Of a stretch of DNA of 64,000 nt, positions 11,701-22,031 are shown one piece after another. The stretch comes from Ditylenchus dipsaci (taxonomy: Eukaryota; Nematoda; Chromadorea; Rhabditida; Anguinidae). The notes under the pieces are model-generated. The model saw only the letters and a list, made by a program, of their open reading frames with translations. It had not been told where the DNA came from and did not search any database. The stretch is from positions 62,001 through 126,000 of the forward strand of contig SADC01000066.1 of NCBI GenBank assembly GCA_004194705.1. The letters are read 5' to 3'. Numbering within the stretch: position 1 is the stretch's first letter; each line of letters begins with the position of its first letter. A program made the position numbers and the translations under genes.

Positions 11701-13192
11701 ATGCGAACTGTCCTATGTCCGGGGAATATTACGCTAGTGTCGTTTTTATCGTTTTTATTATATGAGAATTACATATGTATGCAACATCCCCCCCTGGGCC
11801 GTAGTCAATATCGAATTAGAGTTTAGAATTTAGCAAGTGGCATGCTAAACTCTAAATTCTAAATTCGAGAAAAATTAGTCGTAGTCAATATCGCCGTCTA
11901 AATTCCACTTTTTATTTAGTCACTAAATATTTAGAATTTTGGTAGTCAATATAATTGGACTCTAAAGTTTAGACTCTACTTTTTTTAAAGTCTACTTTTC
12001 GTAGTCAAAATGGAGTCTAAACTCCACTTTTCGTAGTCAATATAGAGACTAAACTCTAATTTTCCTTATAAAAAGTGGGGCGGTGGGGCTGTCTAAATTT
12101 ATTTAGTCTCAACTTCCAACCCAATTTTCGTCATCTTTTTACCGCTTCGGTCTATTTTTTATATGAACGTTCCTAGGCCAACTTTTAACGCTCTTTCTTC
12201 CTGTCATAATAGTTTTTTTTGCGTCTACTGTGATTTGTTAGGAAAATTCAATTCTCAATTTAAACGTTTTAGAAACGCTTTTCGTTATAGATTTATGCAA
12301 ATTAGGGAGAGAAGGCAGAAAGAGAGGAATTTGCGATCGCCGTTCGAGCAGTACACCGATGCAAGAAAACAAGGGTTGGCCTGGAGCAGACGATCGGGCA
12401 GTGGAAGCACCATTTTGCCATCTTACACAGTTAAGTCCTCCTCGGCTCGGAGCATTTGGCTAATGTGGTCCTCTCAACTGCTGTCCTCCACAATCTTGCT
12501 GTAGAGCTACGCGTGCCTGAGCCGGAGCAGGGTGAAGAAATCGGTGATGACCAACATGCGGAAGAAGTCTACCGAGAACGTCAAATGACTGGAATTCAAG
12601 AGAGAAATCGAATTGTTAGGAAATATTTTTGATGTGTACTTTGATGTTATCCGGTAAAATAAAGTCTATGGGGTGTAATTGCTGTAGCTGTTATTGACTA
12701 CGACTGAATATTTAGAGTTTAGCATGCCGCTTGCTAAATTCTAAACTTCGAATCGATATTGACTACGGCTAAATATTTAGAGTGTGGCATGCTAAATTGT
12801 AAATGTTTAGTGACTACCAAAAAGTAAAGTCTAAATATTTAGAGTTTAGTTTTCCATATTGACTACCAAATTGCCACTTTTATTTAGTGTCTAAATATTT
12901 AGTCACTAATTCGATATTGACTACGGGTCCTGGACTGAACAAATTTGTGGTTACTTGCCTTAGAGCAGTGATCAAAGAAATAAATCTAATCAAAATACCA
13001 AAAACCCGGCTTTGAATTAGGATCGACTTGTTGAAAGTTTCACGGTATCAAAAATGTCAATCAATTTCAGGTCATCTGTGTGTTATTCTTCACACTCCTG
13101 TAATGGGAAAAATAATTCCTTTCATTTATCAAAGCACGCCGAATTTAAAAGAATTTACAACTCGAGTAAAGACAGAATATTGGCCAGATTGA
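8751..13192 (+). CDS. FAX/CDR-family glutathione-transferase-like protein (5' end not found)
   Basis: Exons 8751-8953, 9403-9449, 10100-10179, 10223-10358, 10404-10422 and 13071-13192; phases agree at every junction except 10358/10404. The translation follows the failed-axon-connections / cadmium-responsive family in order: NVSNEFSKASSKEQIPFIEV, NGRQFADTNIIIDKL, EESLFRCYVYNLSQNISWL, then RLHAQGYGRLSMEEITEV, LIALSNFLGDKNFF, VDAALFGHLCVILHTP and TPNLKEFTTRVKTEYWPD. These are the end of the N-terminal GST/thioredoxin-like domain and the all-helical C-terminal domain. Family members are cytosolic or membrane-associated GST-fold proteins linked to axon development or metal response; the reaction is not established. 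One-base losses near 10294 and 10357 break the frame, and TGA at 13190 follows YWPD where homologues often have Trp. If that TGA is an error, a further exon at 13258 would run to 13315. Confidence 0.8.
9133..9382. mobile_element. 250-bp MITE, CCGTATT termini, TA duplication, in FAX intron 1
   Basis: Flanked by TA (9131-9132 and 9383-9384), with ends CCGTATTCATTCTAATAG and CTATTAGATTAAATACGG. It sits wholly within the intron between 8953 and 9403. Same terminal family as 1555-1641. Confidence 0.8.
10471..10606 (+). repeat. Tandem repeat, about 22-bp unit, about six copies
   Basis: Consecutive imperfect copies of TTGGCCATAGAATACTGAAA, the last decaying to AACCATACTCG. Located at the start of the 2.6-kb intron of the FAX gene. 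Confidence 0.85.
10661..10819. repeat. 159-bp hairpin in FAX intron
   Basis: Arms CCTGAAAAGATGTTTTAAG and CTTAAAACATCTTTTCAGG, extended inward by GTGTCGATGACA and TGTCATCGACAC. Non-coding. Confidence 0.8.
11440..11725. repeat. Palindromic repeat with ACAGTTCGCATCGATG arms
   Basis: ACAGTTCGCATCGATG on the left recurs as CATCGATGCGAACTGTCC on the right. A related palindrome lies at 36255-36648. Non-coding, intronic. Confidence 0.55.
11799..12926 (+). mobile_element. PIF/Harbinger-derived element with long inverted ends
   Basis: Left end CCGTAGTCAATATCGAATTAG and right end CTAATTCGATATTGACTACGG are complementary, followed inward by further arms rich in CTAAATATTTAGAG. The interior encodes the C-terminal part of a Harbinger transposase (12465-12632). 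A clean 3-bp target duplication could not be read. It occupies the last large intron of the FAX gene in the same orientation. Confidence 0.75.
12163..12632 (+). pseudogene. Remnant PIF/Harbinger transposase (internally deleted)
   Basis: 12163-12504 is an open frame starting MNVPRPTFNALSSCHNS with a basic stretch RERRQKERNL. In another frame, 12465-12632 reads VVLSTAVLHNLAVELRVPEP, an acidic linker, YRERQMTGIQERNRIVRKYF and a stop. The LHN-(x)-A and (R)-RIVxxYF pattern is that of the C-terminus of DDE_Tnp_4/Harbinger transposases. The catalytic core is missing, so the element depends on transposase made elsewhere. Confidence 0.7.
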
Positions 13193-13435
13193 TTGGACAT
13201 TCTTTGGTAATTTTTTTTGCTAAAATATTTGCTATTTACTACACAGTATTATTTCAGCCAAAATCTAGTGCTGAATGTAGCCGATTTTAAGCGAGAGGCA
13301 AGTCATGCACAATAGAAAAATGGAATTTTCAGTTGTCACTCAATCAAATATGGAATATTATTAAATATGTTCAATAATCTGTCTGTTTATCTGCCCTTTC
13401 AATAAATCATAAAAACTTATTTGTGTACTTACAAG

Positions 13436-13849
13436 TAATGCTGGCCAATTCTACGCTCTTGGCTCCGAGATTCCGCGCTCCGAGCCAAGAGCAAGAGGAG
13501 GAACGAAAATTTTCAAGCTAGGAGCCAAGAGCAGGAGCAAACGAAAATTTGTCTGGGAGCGCTCTGAAAATTTTTTCATTGAGCGAAAAAATTATTTGTT
13601 TTTTATTACTTGTTTTCAACAAATTATTAGACTACTAGAGACAATCAGCCAAAAATTTGTGTTTGGCTTAAGGACTATCCATATGCGAGGGAGCTGAGAG
13701 CCAAGAGCAAAAATTACAGGAGCCAAGAAAAAAATTATGAGTATAAGGGCTGAAAGCAGGAGCAAAAATTTTTAGACCAAGAATCAAGAGCAAAATCAGG
13801 AGCTGAAATTTTTTCTGAAGCCGGAACCAGGATCAAATACTCAGCACTG
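13436..13849. mobile_element. hAT-type MITE with 8-bp duplication CTTACAAG
   Basis: Element TAATGCTGG...CTCAGCACTG flanked by CTTACAAG at 13428-13435 and again at 13850-13857. The interior consists largely of imperfect GGAGCCAAGAGC repeats. Termini match the element at 21436-21606 (TAGTGCTG/CAGCACTG), so both belong to one family. Non-coding. Confidence 0.85.
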
Positions 13850-13975
13850 CTTACAAGAGAGCCTTGTAAGCTTGTTGAAAAATCCTCTCAATGAGGCGCA
13901 ACAAAGAAGGCATTGTTTTTTCATAGTTACATATATTCCTGATGCACTAGATCCCAGGCATCGTTAAGTGGACTA

Positions 13976-14420
13976 CAGTCCACTCTCGATATTAGGACAC
14001 TCAGGGGACCGGCCAAAGTTCGCTCCCATCTCAGGTCCGACATTTGCTTTTAGCCCGCTTTAATATAAAAAAGATTGCTAGTTGTTTTTCGATAGTCTGG
14101 TCCGAAATATCGCAAGGATTACGTTTTTCAGAAATTTTTCAGAAATTCAAAAATTTTCTTTTTCAAAAAGCAACAACTCGATTTAAGGACAAATTTTTTT
14201 TGAAAAAATCCTGTCCTTAAATCGAGTTATTGCTTTTTAGAATAAAAAATTTTGAATTTTTAAAAAATGATTGGCAAAATTGAAATTCTTGCAAAATTCG
14301 GGTCAAGGATATTGAAACAGAGCTGGCAAAAAATCTAAAAATCGGGCTAAAAAAGTGTCGGACCCAAGGTGGGAACGAACTTTGGCGGTCCCTGAGTTTC
14401 TTTATATCGAGAGTGGACTA
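13976..14420. mobile_element. pogo-like MITE (CAGTCCACTCTCGATAT termini), TA duplication
   Basis: TA at 13974-13975 and 14421-14422 flank CAGTCCACTCTCGATATT and ATATCGAGAGTGGACT. Inner arms share AAAGTTCG(C/T)TCCCA and the GTCCGACA phrase also found at 34600 and 38650. Non-coding palindrome. Confidence 0.8.
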
Positions 14421-14823
14421 TACTTAAGTATCGGCAATTTGTTAAATTTTTATTGGCGTGAAATCCTGATTTATAAATTTGAAATTTATAACTTTTTTAA
14501 TTCTCTTACTGAGAAAATTTTTTTTATTCCTGATGAGATGAAGGAATACATACGAAAATAAATATTTCTAACCACAAAGAATGAACAGCATCCAAAATAC
14601 TCTTTGCATAGAAATATTTCTTTAGACATCCGTGTTTTCTTTATCAGCTTTTTCATATTTCTATTGATGTTTTTGCTGGCTGACATTTGATTTGTGATGA
14701 CTAGTATCAAATCAATTGTATGTTCATTTTGTAAATAAGATAACATTGCAAAAAAGACGTCAAAAATAAAAAAAAGTTTATTTTTCCATCATTCTAACAT
14801 TTTTAGCTGCTCGTTCTTTCGAA

Positions 14824-17800
14824 ATGTCTCTTAAATATTTTTTGCTTATTGCTGTTTTGGCTGTTGGCTTGGTCAATGCTGACCTGAACACCGACAATGA
14901 CTCATTCAACCGGCATTTCCAAGGCAATTTTTTAACTAAGAAAAAGTCATACAAGTTTTTGTGTGAAATTTAAAACAACTTATTTAGCTCGCCGAAACCG
15001 TCAGCACAACAGCCGACTAGGATTTGAAAGCTTGACTGAGCCTGCTGCTGATTTTGCTGGGTCAGCTCTTGAAACTGCTAGCCTAAACGCCGGTGCAAAA
15101 TGCTATGATTCTCGTTTGACGGTTGGTCATTTCAAAATGTTAAAATTAAGATATAATTTTTTTTAAAACATCTTGTTCACTTTTTACTATCACAGTAATC
15201 CATTTTTTAAAAAAAGATTAGACTAAACTTTTTTTAATCAAGTGAAAAACTTCGAAAAAATAAATGAATATTTCCGGCCGAAGTTTTTACGAATTAAAAA
15301 GTAATGTTTGAATCTGCCTGCTAATCTGTGAAAATTGACTGGTAATTTCGGACAAGATGCCCGCTAATTAAAAAAAAGCCCGATAATTTTTGCGCTAAAA
15401 ATATTAGCGTGCATTTTTCACAATAAGCGCACATCTTTCACACATAAATAAAAATAAATTTTTTAATTTAAAAAAAGTTAAAAGATTAACCTTGAAAAAA
15501 GCGAGCAATTTTACGCGTACAATAAACAAGAAATGCTATTTGGATAAAAGCACTTGTGAATAAAAAATGTGACTGTAAAACCATGTATTTCTGCAGTAGT
15601 AAGGTCGTTATGTATGCTAATCAAACAATATTAATGAAATGAAAAGGCCAGCTCTTACTGCTGTTGCTGCACTTTATTTTTTTTAGGGTTTTTTCGAAAT
15701 GGACGGTACTTTTTTGGCCGCTAATTACTCGTTTTGGCCGCTAATTACTTTATTCTGGCCGCAAATTAGAAATCCCGCTAATTACTTTTTTTTGACCGCA
15801 AAATACTTTTTTCTGGCCTCAAACTACTTTTTTCTGGCCGCAAATTACATTTTTGGCGGCAAATTACTTTTTTCTGGCTGCAAATTTAAAAAAAAATGGC
15901 CGCGAAAATTTGCGGCCAGAAAAAAGTGATTTTGCGGCCAGAAAAAAGTAATTTGCGGCCAGAAAAAAGTAATTAGCGGGATTTCTAATTTGCGGCCAGA
16001 AACGTAATTTGCGGCCAACAAAGAGTAATTTGCGGCCAGAAAAAAGTATTTTGCGGCCATAAAAAAGTAATTAGCGGGATTTCTAATTTGCGGCCAGAAT
16101 AAAGTAATTAGCGACCTAAAACGAGTAATTAGCGGCCAAAAAAAAGTACCGTCCTTTTCAAAATACTTTATAAATAGTTTGCTGTGAAATTTCGAATTCC
16201 TCTCGAGACAAAAAATTGAGCATCCATATTCAACTAATTTTTGTCTTGAGATGAATTTAAATTCGACAGCAAACTATTTATTTTAAAAGCAGTTTTTTTA
16301 AGTAAATCCATGGATGTCAAAAGCGTTTAAAAAACTAAAAAGCGTTAAAATTCTTGGCGTTTCGTCAAAACCAAAAGCGTTAAAAAGCGTTAAAAAAAGC
16401 GTTAAAATTTTTAACGCTTTTTTAACGCTTTTTAACGCTTTTTTAGTGTACTTCAAAATATCGGCCTATCCCTCAACGGGTACCGATTTGTTAGCTCGGT
16501 CCCACCCTTGTTGATTTTTTTTGTAATTTTTAGACTAACGCAAGAAATTTCCAGCGTATGTTAGGACCTTTCTTGTAAAGCATGCCCAAGTTTCTTGTAA
16601 ATCTGGGTTTCCACCTCCAAACGTCCTCAATAGTAGCACAGCTCCAAAGGGTGAAAAACACCTCAATAACACCCATATCATGGTTTTTCATAACTTACTC
16701 ATAGACCATGAGATATCGCTCTACTTTTCGTCGGACTTTAGAGCTGGAGATTTAAATACAGCGAACGGAACCATACACGGAAAGATTTTTTTATCGAAAT
16801 CGCGCCAGGTCACACTCATGTTTTGGCCTCAGCTGCTGTCATCCTTCGCTTTGGATTAAGATATCTTCTCTGGTTTTGTCCCTTTTTTCAGTTCTCTGTT
16901 TGACGCCAGGTCAAACTTATTGAACCTTATAAGCCTTGATACCGTATTCTCTGAAATAGACGGGTACTTTCTATTAGAAGGGTGATCTCTAATAGACGGG
17001 TATCTCTAGAGACCAAAAAGCGTGTTTCATTGCATTTTTAATCATAAGTCAAAGTTTTTTTGGAGGTGGACACTTTTTAACGCTTTTTATAGTATACTTC
17101 AAAATGTCTTCTGACCTTAGTTCTTGAAAAAATTTCAAGGCAAATAACGTGACATTTAACCACTTTGCGCATGCCTTTATCAGTTTGAGTTCATGAAATG
17201 ACAAAAAATTAAACAACATCTCTCAGATAAAATGAACGGAGTTGAATTATTGAACATCTATATTATTGCAGAGAGCTTCCACCATGTTGAAGTAAGACAA
17301 CCACCTGGTCTCAGCTGGCCACTTCAGTGCTTTGCTAGCTGCATTACGAAGTTCTTCATTCTGTCTAAAGTCATTAAGTCAAAATAACAATTTAATCTGT
17401 AGCTTTTCCTGCTCACCTCAACTTGTTGACCCATTTCTCCATGAGATGAAGGCTGACTTCTACTTCTGCACAAGCTTCTTCCATTTGGCTTGACAGGTCG
17501 GAGATTTTGTACGGCCGGGTAGCTCGCTTGGCAATTGTTGCTCCAATGTGGCAAATACAGGGCATATGGTTTTCACCTCCAAGACAGCAAACATTGGACC
17601 CTTCATCAGTTGTCACAAAGAGGTTGGACATATCACGAGCTTGTATACCGATTTCTTGCAGTTGTTCGCTGAGAAGCTTTTGCACATATAGACTTGTCTT
17701 CTTGACCGAAGGTGGGAGACGCGAAAAGGCAATCACAAAGTCTTGCTTGCAGCTTGAAAATTTGTTGTTACTCTTCAATAGTGGTCACAAACTCAATATT

Positions 17801-20086
17801 TACTGACCAGTTGTTGTCCACAAAGTTAGCAGTCACAGCAAGGTGATCGACGTTCTTTTTGGCAAAATCCAGTGTTAGTCCTCCGCCAATGCTTTTTAGC
17901 TGCTCGAATTTTGTCAGTACATCAACTTTCACGCCTTCTAGCTTGGCATCTATTCTCTTGCTCATAGTATTTCTTGAAGGTAGCAAATCCTTGGCAGTCT
18001 TTTTTGATCCAGCCTTTTCAGCTTCAACCCTGAAACCACAACACGAAATTTTTTTGCGAAATGAATAAAAGACTTACGAGAGTTTACGAAAAGAGTCAAG
18101 AAATTCGATAAAAACCCTGATCCCCCATCAAGTTAACTGATTGACCAGAAGTGATTATAAACTTCAGAAGAGAATTATTCATATCCTCTTGTGATGCTGG
18201 CTCCTTTTTGTTGTGCAACCCAATGTGATAGCTTAAAGAATAACAGAAATATTTCGAAAGACGTCTTTAACTTACCCTAGACTCTCGCCACCCTTTTTAT
18301 TGAGAATAGCACGACATTCAGCTTCTTTGCAAACGACTTTTTTGTAAGCTTCTCATCATTGAGTAAGATATCGAACCACCCACCATATTGCTTACTCTTC
18401 CAGGCCACAAATTCATCATACTCAGGATCGAAAGTTTCCTAACAAAGCAAGTGAGCTAACATAAAAACATCAGAAAGTTACCTTAGCTCTTCTAGATCGT
18501 TTAGTTGCTGGACTATCCCTCATTTCGAAAACCTTAAATACGATAAATATGGCTCAGTCAACACCAAAAATAATATACAGTAGTTGTTCTATATATTGTG
18601 GCCTTCAACATGGTGTGTGTTTTATGCGGTACCAGGACGTTATACTATATCGAGGGTTGACTAAAGGGCACCATAAATTGTAATTCAAAAAAGCGATAAA
18701 ATATTTTAACGCTTGCGTTAAAAATTTTAACGCTTTTGAAAAAATTAATTCTCGTTTGAATTTTTAACGCTTTTTAGTTTTTTTAACGCTTTTGACATCC
18801 ATGAGTAAATCTACCATGCTGAACACGGAACCGTTGTCAAAATTTTGTATATGACAGTCTGCACTGCTGAAATTAGAGAATATATTTTTTATATTTTCTT
18901 TGGCTTCGTGCAAGAAATATATCCTAGAAGCATTTTCGTTCTATAAATCCAAATGCTGGTTCAAAATTTTTCGGTTTCAAATTGTGCGATCTCAAATTTG
19001 CCCATCGATGTTTGTTTATACAAAAAATTATCATCAGTAGAAATCGAAGATAGGGGTTTTTGACCATCGCAAAAATGAGTTTAAAAAAAGTCTTAAGTTA
19101 AAATCTTTCTTCAATAGTCATTTTCTGTTGATACAGAAAAAAGAAAAGTTATATGAAATAACGATGATAAGTATAAACAAGCTTAAACCATAAAAATGAC
19201 CGATTTGCCCCTTAAGAGACCGGCTCCTCTGAACATTTTTTCTGATCTATTAGGCCTCGTCACAGTGGTGGACTGTAAATTCATCAATCCTCGCTCGGAA
19301 ATGGCCATATCTTTTTTTTATTCTCCAAAATTTATTCTTTTGGTGTTTTTTTTGCGGCTGATATTCCGGGCTACAGATTAGCTATAAATAAAATTATTGT
19401 GAATTAAAAAATGTTGAGAAAAAGTCAACAATCCTTACTCCTCCGGCGTGAGAATTTTGTGTGAGGATTGTAGACTTTTTTCAACATTTTCAAATTCATA
19501 CTCACTCGACTAATAGCCTATTTTGTAGCCCTGAATTTCAGCTAAAAAGCAACACCATAAGAACAATTTTCGGATGATTAAAACAAATTTATGGCCATTT
19601 CCGAGTATGGGCTTGTTGAATTTACAGTCCACCATTGTGTGCGAGCTATCAGTAAAGTTATTTTTGAATAATATTTTTTAGAACATCATCAACACTGGAA
19701 TTCAACACTACAACCACGATATGGGAGCTCTAACCAAATACATTTTAGCCCAAGTAAAATTTTGGCTGCTAATTTTTTTTTATCATTAATTCCTCTTGTA
19801 TATTAAGATTAATCGAGCTCACATTGGGGGTACTTGGCTTGTCCACGGAGAGATGATAAATTCTCAACACCAAGTAATTTTTTTTTTGAAAATTTTCATA
19901 TTCTAAATAATAATTTTTTTAGGGACTTGAATGGCAAAGTGTCACCAATGGTGACTTGTTCCAGACTTACAGCACTCATGGCTGCTACTATCATGACACC
20001 CAAAGTAGTTTTTCTTTGAAAAAATTCATTTAATTTTTTTACTGTATATTTCAATTTCAGCCTACTTGATTGTTGTTCGATACTGA
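14824..20086 (+). CDS. Small secreted protein, 160 residues, family not recognised
   Basis: Six exons give one unbroken frame: 14824-14923, 14988-15121, 19682-19753, 19808-19873, 19923-20007 and 20061-20086 (483 nt including stop). The ATG is followed by a classic signal peptide (MSLKYFLLIAVLAVGLVNA). The mature part has a polar, basic N-terminus (RRNRQHNSRLGFESL), then AGAKCYDSRLT, IQHYNHDMGALTKYILAQ, HIGGTWLVHGEM, GCYYHD and YLIVVRY. Two cysteines could form one disulfide. The helix-then-GTW pattern faintly resembles dynein light chains, but length, insertions and secretion argue against a simple assignment. Intron 1 needs a GC-AG pair (donor AAG/GCAATT); intron 2 is 4.6 kb and contains a complete hAT element. 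It is the only multi-exon gene here with an intact frame. Confidence 0.75.
15701..16154. repeat. Hairpin whose arms are arrays of a GGCCGCAAATTAC unit
   Basis: The left arm begins GGACGGTACTTTTTTGGCCG and the right arm ends CGGCCAAAAAAAAGTACCGTCC-like. Each arm is a run of imperfect units of about 20-24 bp (TTTTTCTGGCCGCAAATTAC), so the whole 450 bp can fold back on itself. It lies in intron 2 of the secreted-protein gene. A second hairpin (16166-16284, arms AAATAGTTTGCTGT) adjoins it. Confidence 0.85.
16309..18803 (-). mobile_element. hAT transposon with complete ends and 8-bp duplication AGTAAATC
   Basis: Terminal repeats start CATGGATGTCAAAAGCG at 16309 and end with the complement at 18803. 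Target duplication AGTAAATC is perfect at 16301-16308 and 18804-18811. Subterminal regions are rich in AAAAGCGTTAAAA copies on both strands. On the minus strand it carries a spliced transposase gene (17247-18523). The left 0.9 kb is non-coding and contains half of a palindromic repeat (TTGTTGATTTTT...TATGTTAGGACC near 16500-16570) and a CCGTATT-type end at 16943. Inserted in intron 2 of the secreted-protein gene, in opposite orientation. Confidence 0.9.
17247..18523 (-). CDS. hAT transposase, BED zinc finger plus partial RNase H-like core, C-terminally truncated
   Basis: Minus-strand gene with several exons: ATG at 18523 (MRDSPATKRSRRAK), next exon 18438-18286, then from 18231, about 18027 and 17390. 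The N-terminus holds a BED-type zinc finger (VCKEAECRAIL ... YHIGLHNKK, C-x4-C and H-x3-H). The transposase core follows with SIGGGLTLDFAKKN and HLAVTANFVDN, then LFVTTDEGSNVCC (second acidic residue), MPCICHIGATIAK and WPAETRWLSYFNMVEAL. It stops after NNIDVQ, before the last catalytic Glu and the hAT dimerisation domain, so it is short for the family and probably inactive. One-base losses near 18338 (A run) and 17768 break the frame. Confidence 0.75.
19266..19634. repeat. Palindrome GGTGGACTGTAAATTCA with nested hairpin
   Basis: Outer arms GGTGGACTGTAAATTCA and its complement end at 19634; inner arms share GGCCAT and AGCCC(T/G)GAAT-type segments. A second hairpin, AATGTTGAGAAAAAGTC with complement, is nested at about 19408-19496. 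Still within intron 2 of the secreted-protein gene. Confidence 0.65.
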
Positions 20087-21212
20087 GAAGCAGAAACAGA
20101 AGGAAATTGATATTGAAAAAAAGCAAATTTTATTTGTTAAACAAATGTTTTTTTATTTTTGATGCATGCATAAATTTTTTACTGCTTGTTAGAAATTAGA
20201 AAATGATCAAAGCAGAGATACGCTTTAGTAAAAAATGAAATAAAGAATAATAGAGAGCGGAGTATGGAACTGATGCGCGCACAATTTGACTCCCGAGAAA
20301 TCTGGACAAGACTCGGTAGAAAGGAACGTTCAATGAGTGTTTGAAAGTGTTTGATTTTTTCTTCTTCAATACACCTACATGAACTCCTCGAAATCCTAAA
20401 AAAATAAAACTCCTTCTTTAGTCGGACAGCAGTTTATGCATCATGAAGCATGGAATATTTGTCAACCATAATTTCCAAAAAAAATTTATATTTATTTGAG
20501 AATAGTGTTAAAACAGTCGGGTAGTTGTCCGATCTGGCATTGCCAAGCAACGTTGGACTCGACTAGTGAATGGTTCTATGTTTTGAACGAATTTACAAGT
20601 TTATTTTATAAACAATAAGCGCAAACAAAAAAAACAATTCGAAACTGTTATTGACAAAATGTGTGTGGTCCCGTGCGCATTCAAACCTTTCGAATTGCCA
20701 TGATAAGGAAGAGACAGGGTCCTTTAAGTGATTTTTATTCGCTAAAACGATAAAGAAGCTATTTTATGACACTTTCTTACATGAAAAACTGAATTTGAAG
20801 AAAAAAAATTGACCGAAAATTGGCCAAATTCTTAATTCGTCTTGGTTTCCCAAGGCAAAAACTTAAATTTTAGATTAATCTTTTTCCGAAAAATTGATTT
20901 TTTAGAAGGGAAGTGTCAGAAAATAGCTTTAAGATCATGAGTGTGAAATAAATTACTAAGGAGATATTTATAAACACTTTTCTTAAATTAATATAAAATG
21001 AGCCCCCGAAGTGCATAAGTGCCAGTTCAGCCCCCCCCATACGAAGAGTATTTTTCCCTAAGCCCACTAAGTTAGCTTTGGGGTGAAAAGTTAGATTGGG
21101 GTGAAAAAAAATCAAGGAATCCGAAAATAGTAGGCACAGAAAAAAATACTCTTTGGAGGGTGGGTGCACTTGGGCCTCTACGGTTTAAAGGGGCAAGAGC
21201 CATTTAGATTTG
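20087..21212. other. Intergenic, no gene seen
   Basis: Contains an AATAAAG polyadenylation-like signal at about 20240 for the secreted-protein gene. 21002-21175 holds a weak palindrome with CCCACTAAGTTAGC and GTGCACTTGGGCC phrases, related to repeats near 8470 and 33870. Nothing else recognised. Confidence 0.4.
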
Positions 21213-21330
21213 AAAAAGTGGCTTCCATGGTGCAGCGCGTAAGCATTCGCGTTTTTTACCCAAATTAGCCCTACAAAATGCCAAACAAGCCAAGAAAAAT
21301 AGCGTGCCACTACGTGGGATCGAACCTGGA
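21213..21330 (+). repeat. tRNA-derived SINE-like repeat, short palindromic copy
   Basis: Starts TGGCTTCCATGGTGCAGCGCGTAAGCAT, an A-box-like segment, and continues into GTGGGATCGAACCTGG, which is a B box (GGTTCGATCC) on the minus strand. Related to copies at 24907-25200 and 60890-61030. Confidence 0.6.
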
Positions 21331-21383
21331 ACATTTTTTGGTGTGCCTATAACTCATCAATTAGAGAACTTAACAATGAACTA

Positions 21384-21732
21384 CAGTCAACTCCCGATTT
21401 AGTGTACACCCTGGGGACCGGCTCCAGGTGTGCACTAGTGCTGAGATTTGGAAATTTCCGGCTCCGGATCTGGCTCCCGGCTCTGTTGAGGCAAATTTTT
21501 CGCTCCAGATCTGGCTCCCGGCTCCGGGAGGCAAAATTTTCCGCTCCGGATCTGGCTCTGGCTCGGAGCCGGAGCGGAGCCAGAGCGGAGCTGATTGCCA
21601 GCACTGGTGTACACTAAATTGAGTTACACTGAATCGAGCGTTCATTCTAGTCATTTTAATTAATCGCCGGCCAAAATGATTCAATCCAGGTGTACACTAG
21701 ACCGAGGTGTACACTGAATCGAGAGTCGACTG
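21384..21732. mobile_element. pogo-like MITE (CAGTCAACTCCCGATTTAG), TA duplication, interrupted by a hAT MITE
   Basis: TA at 21382-21383 and 21733-21734. Ends CAGTCAACTCCCGATTTAGT and GAATCGAGAGTCGACTG. The interior repeats GTGTACACT. Another element occupies 21436-21606. Confidence 0.75.
21436..21606. mobile_element. Short hAT-type MITE nested in the pogo-like element
   Basis: TAGTGCTGAG...CCAGCACTG flanked by GTGTGCAC (21428-21435) and GTGTACAC (21607-21614), a seven-of-eight target duplication. The interior is almost wholly GGCTCCGGATCTGGCTCC-type repeats on both strands. Terminal sequence shared with 13436-13849. Confidence 0.75.
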
Positions 21733-22031
21733 TATATCGAATGGTATATAGAGTCTGTTTATGTGTGATGGACACTATCATATGATCCCTTTTCAGACAT
21801 AAAACGTAGACAAAAATAAAAACCTGAATAACCATCAGAGCACTTCTATGCTTAGGCTTAGTAAGCAAAATTAGGATGTAAACCATATTATTTTTCAAAA
21901 TACAAAAAAATCGTGGTCTTTGTACTATTATTTTTTAAAAGATGCTCTTCATTAATAATCTAGCAAAAGAATTTTATTATTTTTGCCGCAAATCACAAGA
22001 TTTTTTAAAAAATTAAATACTGCTTAAGACT

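Noticed and set aside
11799..12926. 3-bp TWA target duplication for the Harbinger-derived element
   Set aside because: The flanks (CTGGG and GTCCTGG) do not give a clean TWA pair, so the class rests on the coding remnant alone.
15699..16060. Open frames of repeated FFLAANY-like residues on both strands
   Set aside because: They are translations of the GGCCGCAAATTAC hairpin array, not genes.
14963..20086. Secreted protein called outright as a dynein light chain
   Set aside because: Only a loose pattern (helix then GTW) matches; the insertion after it, the signal peptide and the cysteines do not fit.
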